Of a DNA stretch of 64,000 nucleotides, positions 60,595-64,000 are shown one piece after another. Both the position numbers and the translations under genes were made by a program. The DNA comes from Phallus indusiatus (taxonomy: Eukaryota > Basidiomycota > Agaricomycetes > Phallales > Phallaceae). The stretch spans positions 124,001 to 188,000 of the forward strand of contig JAQFWX010000022.1 in the NCBI GenBank assembly GCA_027605045.1, written 5' to 3'. The first letter of the stretch is position 1. Each line of letters opens with the position of its first letter. The notes under the pieces are model-generated. The model worked only from the letters and a program-made list of their open reading frames with translations, had not been told where the DNA came from and did no database searches.

Positions 60595-61922
60595 TTCTGG
60601 CCAGTCAATGGCCAATTGGCCCACTGCCTAGTCGACAGTGGATGCCAGGGGATGATCATGTCCCCTCATTTCTCTCTTGCCACCGGAGCAAGAACCTTCA
60701 AGCTCGACAAACCTGTCGTGCTACAGCTGGCCGTTAAGGGCAGCAAGTCTTCCATCCAGTATGGAACGTACACCCGAATCCAATTCGGAGGTATCGATGT
60801 CCAAGAGTACTTCGACATCGTCAACATCGATCACTATGATGTGATCATTGGCGTCCCATTCCTGAGACGCTACAACATCTGCCTGGACTTCAGCAGAGGT
60901 ACAATCACCCGCGACGGCGAGGTAATTGACACCAATCACCATGTGATTGGACACGCTCCTGAAATAGGAGCGATGGTGCTAGCCAGCACCCAACATTCCA
61001 GCTCCTCCGTCCCTGCGATGACGGAGGAGAACATTCCAGCACTCATCGAGTACTGGAAGGACAAGTACAGTGACCTTTTCGGTCCTGTCCCTTCCCGACT
61101 TCCCCCGTTTCGGGAAGTAAATCATCAGATTCCTCTTATTGAACCCAATAAGAAGATCCGGTACCACCTTCCCAGGTGCCCGGATGCGCTCAAAGCGCTA
61201 CTCGCTGAGAAGATTCAGCGATACGTAGCTGCAGGTTGGTGGGAACCAACTGTAGCTACACAGGCAATCCCTATGCTTTGCCTGCAGAAACGAGCCGTAG
61301 CCTTAGCGCTACGGACCGTGTTCGATCTGCGTCTGCAGAACGAAAACACAGAGAAGGACGTAACGCCCTTCCCTGACCAGGAAACAATCCGCCAGAACGT
61401 GGCGAGACACAAATACAGATCAAAGATTGATCTGACTGAGGCGTACGAGCAAGTACACATAGTCCCAGAGGATGTCCACAAGACGACCTTTGCCACCATC
61501 TATGGCACGTTCAAGAGCCATGTCATGCAGCAAGGAGACTGCAATGCCCCATCGACGTTTCAACGTCTGATGACCCATATATTTAGGGACTGTATCGGTC
61601 GTTCGACGGATGCATACATAGACGACGTGTTCGTCTATTCAAACACCATAGATCTGCATCAGCAGCATCTAGAGAATGCCTTCTCGCGTCTGCGGGAAGC
61701 ACAACTTTACCTGAGTAGTCGTAAAGTTGATTTGTACTCTAAGCGACTGGAGTGCTTAGGCCACATCATCGACGATGATGGCATCCATCCCGATCACGAG
61801 AAGATGGATAAAATACGTGAGTGGAGAACTCCACGCACGTATAACAATGTCCAGAAATTTCTGGGCCTCGTACAATACGTTGCGGCATACCTACCAGGGG
61901 TAGCCGCATACACTACACCACT
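60595..61922 (+). pseudogene. Protease and reverse transcriptase of gypsy element
   Basis: The aspartic protease begins FWPVNGQLAHCLVDSGCQG, with the D-S-G catalytic triad at about 60630. The reverse transcriptase follows: PLIEPNKKIRYHLPRCPDAL, VFDLRLQNENTEKD, YRSKIDLTEAYEQVHI, MQQGDCNAPSTFQRLM, and the catalytic box AYIDDVFVYSN at about 61609-61641. LECLGHIIDDDGIHPD and the thumb KFLGLVQYVAAYLPG come next. The frame continues past the nested transposons into RNase H at 63601. Confidence 0.9.
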
Positions 61923-63597
61923 CACTGGAGACATTGTAGGGTTTAGCCAAAAAAAGGATCCTAAAAAAATTATGGTTCGAGGCATAGGCTATTGACAATT
62001 TACCAAATTGCAAAATCATATTATAACTAAATCTCAGGTCAAGGGATTCTGACTTGGAAAATTGTCAGTATACTGCTATAATTATCTTGGTCAAATTATA
62101 TAATAATTCTTAATCATATAAGCCTATGCTTAATGTTATCCATTCAGTAAAATAATGAATAGAATGAAACTTACATTATCATCATTTATATCAAAGAATG
62201 TTTTGAAAATGTTTTTTATATTTTTTGTCAAAATATATTTTTATTATAATCTAGATGCATGGAAAAACCTTACTTTTTATCATGAGAATACTCTTTGTAA
62301 TATTAGAGTTTTCCTGGGAAAACCTTAATAATACATGGATTTCTGGAAAATTTTGAGAAAACTCTAATGTCACATATTGTGACCTTAAGTTTTAATTACA
62401 CAGAAACTCAATATTTTCCACTCCCTCAAAATTATGATAAAATACTATATTGATAAGTAATCAAATCAACTTAAATATATAATTTTTCACTATGGTTAAT
62501 AATGATATATGTTTTAGTTTGTATACTGTTTGGCTGAATAGAAAACATTATTGATAGTGTTATATAAGTAAAATTTACTATATAATTTAACCAAGGTAAT
62601 TATAGCAGTATACTGACAATTTTGCAAGCCAGAATTCCTTAATCTGAGTATCACACTGGAGACATTGTAGGGTTTAGTCAAAAAAATGATCTTAAGAAAA
62701 TTATGGTTTGAGGCATAGGCTATTGACAATTTACTAAATTGCAAAATCATATTATAACTAATACTCAGATCAAGGGATTCTGGCTTGAAAAACTGTCAGT
62801 ATACTATTATAATTATCTTGATCAAATTATGTAATAATTATTTATCATATAAGCCTATAATCAATGTTATCCATTCAGTAGAATAATAATTAGAATGAAA
62901 CTTATATCATCATCATCTATATTGAAGAATGTTCTCAAAATCTTTTTTATATTTATTGTCAAAATATATTTCTATTATAATTTAGATGCATGGAAAAACC
63001 TTAATTTTAAGCATGAGATTACACTGTGTAATATCAGAGTATTCTTGGGAAAACCTTAATAATACATGGATTTCTGGAAATTCGTGAGAAAACTCTAATG
63101 TCACATATTGTGACCTCAAGTTTTAATTATACAGAAACTCAATATTTCTCACACCCTCAAAATTATGATAAAAAATTGTATTGATAAGTAATTATATTAA
63201 CTTCATTATATAATTTTCAGCTATGGTTAATAATAATATATGTTTTACTTTGTATAATGTTTGATTGTATAGAAAAAGTTATTGATAGTGTTATATAAGT
63301 AAGAATTCTTACATAATTTAACTAAGATAAAAATAGCAACATACTGATAATTTTTCAAGTCAGAATCCCTTGATCTGAGTAGTAGTCATAATATTATATT
63401 ACAACTTAGTGAATTGTCATATGCCTATGCCTCGAACTACAATTTTCTTAGGATCCTTTTTTTGGTCAAACTCTACAATGTCCCCAGTGTCAGTTATAAT
63501 ATGATTGTACAATTCAGTAAATCATTAATAGCCTATGCCTCGAACCATACTTTTCTTAGGATCCTTTTTTTGGCTGAACCCTACAATGTCTCCAGTG
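61923..63597. mobile_element. CACTA-like non-autonomous element (outer)
   Basis: Tips CACTGGAGACATTGTAGGG and its inverted counterpart, flanked by the 3-bp duplication ACT (61920-61922 and 63598-63600). Removing it restores the gypsy frame exactly. It contains a second element of the same family; without it and one TCA the outer copy is 836 bp. The interior is AT-rich, with long subterminal inverted repeats and no transposase. Confidence 0.9.
62654..63489. mobile_element. CACTA-like non-autonomous element (inner, nested)
   Basis: The same family as the outer element, 836 bp, with tips CACTGGAGAC...CCCCAGTG, flanked by the 3-bp duplication TCA (62651-62653 and 63490-63492). It is closely similar to the outer element along its whole length. 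Confidence 0.9.
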
Positions 63598-63600
63598 ACT

Positions 63601-64000
63601 ATCAGGGTGTACGTACAACAACAGACCGTTCGTATGGACGCCGTTGTTGAACAAGTGCTTTGATTCAATCAAAGCACTCACGCGAAAGGCTCCTATCTTG
63701 AAGCCTATTAACATGGACGACCCAGATCCAATTTGGGTCGTAACCGACGGCTCTAAATGTGGCGTCAGGGCCGCACGCCGCGTCGTCGTTTTATGTATAT
63801 AGTAGCTGTACCTAGAGTGAGGGTCCCTAAGCTTGTTCTCTTAGGATCCCCTCCCTCTAGGTGAGTAGTTAGTTTCTCCCTCAATATATTTACTTAGGAT
63901 CCCCTCCCTCTAGTGTGAGCTGAGTAGCCCTAACAACATGTAGGCCAGCAGGGTTTCTCTCGAAGAAATTCACCCCTGCGCAGTACAACTAAGGGTGTAC
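63601..64000 (+). pseudogene. RNase H region of gypsy element, interrupted
   Basis: After the CACTA insertion the frame reads CFDSIKALTRKAPILKPI and PIWVVTDGSKCGV, typical of the RNase H start. The LTR fragment interrupts it at about 63764. Past the fragment the frame resumes as RPAGFLSKKFTPAQYN, followed by an in-frame TAA. Bases between GSKCGV and RPAGFL are missing. Confidence 0.8.
63764..63935 (-). mobile_element. Truncated family A LTR (copy 6)
   Basis: Matches only the part of the family A LTR from the internal GTCAGGGCCGCACG to the CCCTAACA tip. The other end, and the flanking RNase H bases, are deleted. Bases shared by both partners at the junction (GGCGTC) suggest a deletion through short homology. 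Confidence 0.8.

Larger units (their letters stand above)
56327..64000 (+). mobile_element. Ty3/gypsy retrotransposon, multiply interrupted, runs off the window
   Basis: The order 5' LTR, structured leader, Gag with zinc knuckle, protease, reverse transcriptase, RNase H is that of Ty3/gypsy (Metaviridae-type) elements. Three later insertions are nested in it: 59145-59732, 61923-63597 and 63764-63935. The 3' part and 3' LTR lie beyond the window. A TGA in gag, a TAA in RNase H and the insertions make it inactive. Confidence 0.9.

Noticed and set aside
1..64000. CRISPR array, rRNA or tRNA genes
   Set aside because: None seen; the repeats present are transposon ends, a microsatellite and hairpins.

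Overview
The window comes from a mushroom-forming basidiomycete (Agaricomycetes). Genes are dense in 45-75 bp GT-AG introns. The families seen (DUF6533 membrane proteins, a DUF6532 protein, a Plavaka-type transposase, basidiomycete-type FAD monooxygenase and plant-type O-methyltransferases) are typical of that class. No tRNA, rRNA or CRISPR was recognised. All protein names rest on reading motifs by eye; no database was searched.

0-30 kb is a probable specialised-metabolite gene cluster containing a large inverted duplication. The left arm (about 5.3-11.95 kb) holds a DUF6533 membrane protein (-), an O-methyltransferase (+) and a UbiA prenyltransferase (-). The right arm (about 19.7-26.0 kb) holds the same three genes in mirror order and orientation, around an axis near 15.8 kb. 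All six genes can be read without disabling lesions once introns are removed, although the arms differ clearly in sequence. A cytochrome P450 (2.0-4.1 kb) and an FAD-dependent monooxygenase (28.0-30.0 kb) flank the arms as single copies. Together the enzymes suggest prenylation, oxidation and O-methylation of an aromatic substrate; no backbone synthase lies in the window.

The spacer between the arms holds an intact 7-exon rad9 checkpoint gene with a GC-AG intron, a broken copy of a hypothetical gene whose intact copy is at 48.0 kb, an HSP20 exon remnant and a PIF1-type helicase remnant. A broken second copy of the 5' half of rad9 lies at the left edge (0.75-1.68 kb).

30-39 kb carries a divergent DUF6532 gene and Plavaka transposase. 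Two solo LTRs sit inside DUF6532 introns, each exactly at a 5' splice donor. 39-50 kb is quieter: another DUF6533 gene, a long coiled-coil golgin-like gene, a hypothetical gene and a small heat-shock protein gene with heat-shock elements.

51-64 kb is a transposon graveyard: a DUF6533-like gene broken by LTRs, an LTR nested in an LTR, further solo LTRs with perfect 5-bp target duplications, and a Ty3/gypsy element. That element has an unusual leader of about ten successive hairpins. It was later hit by a 588-bp hAT-like element (8-bp target duplication), by two nested 836-bp CACTA-like elements (3-bp target duplications) and by an LTR fragment.
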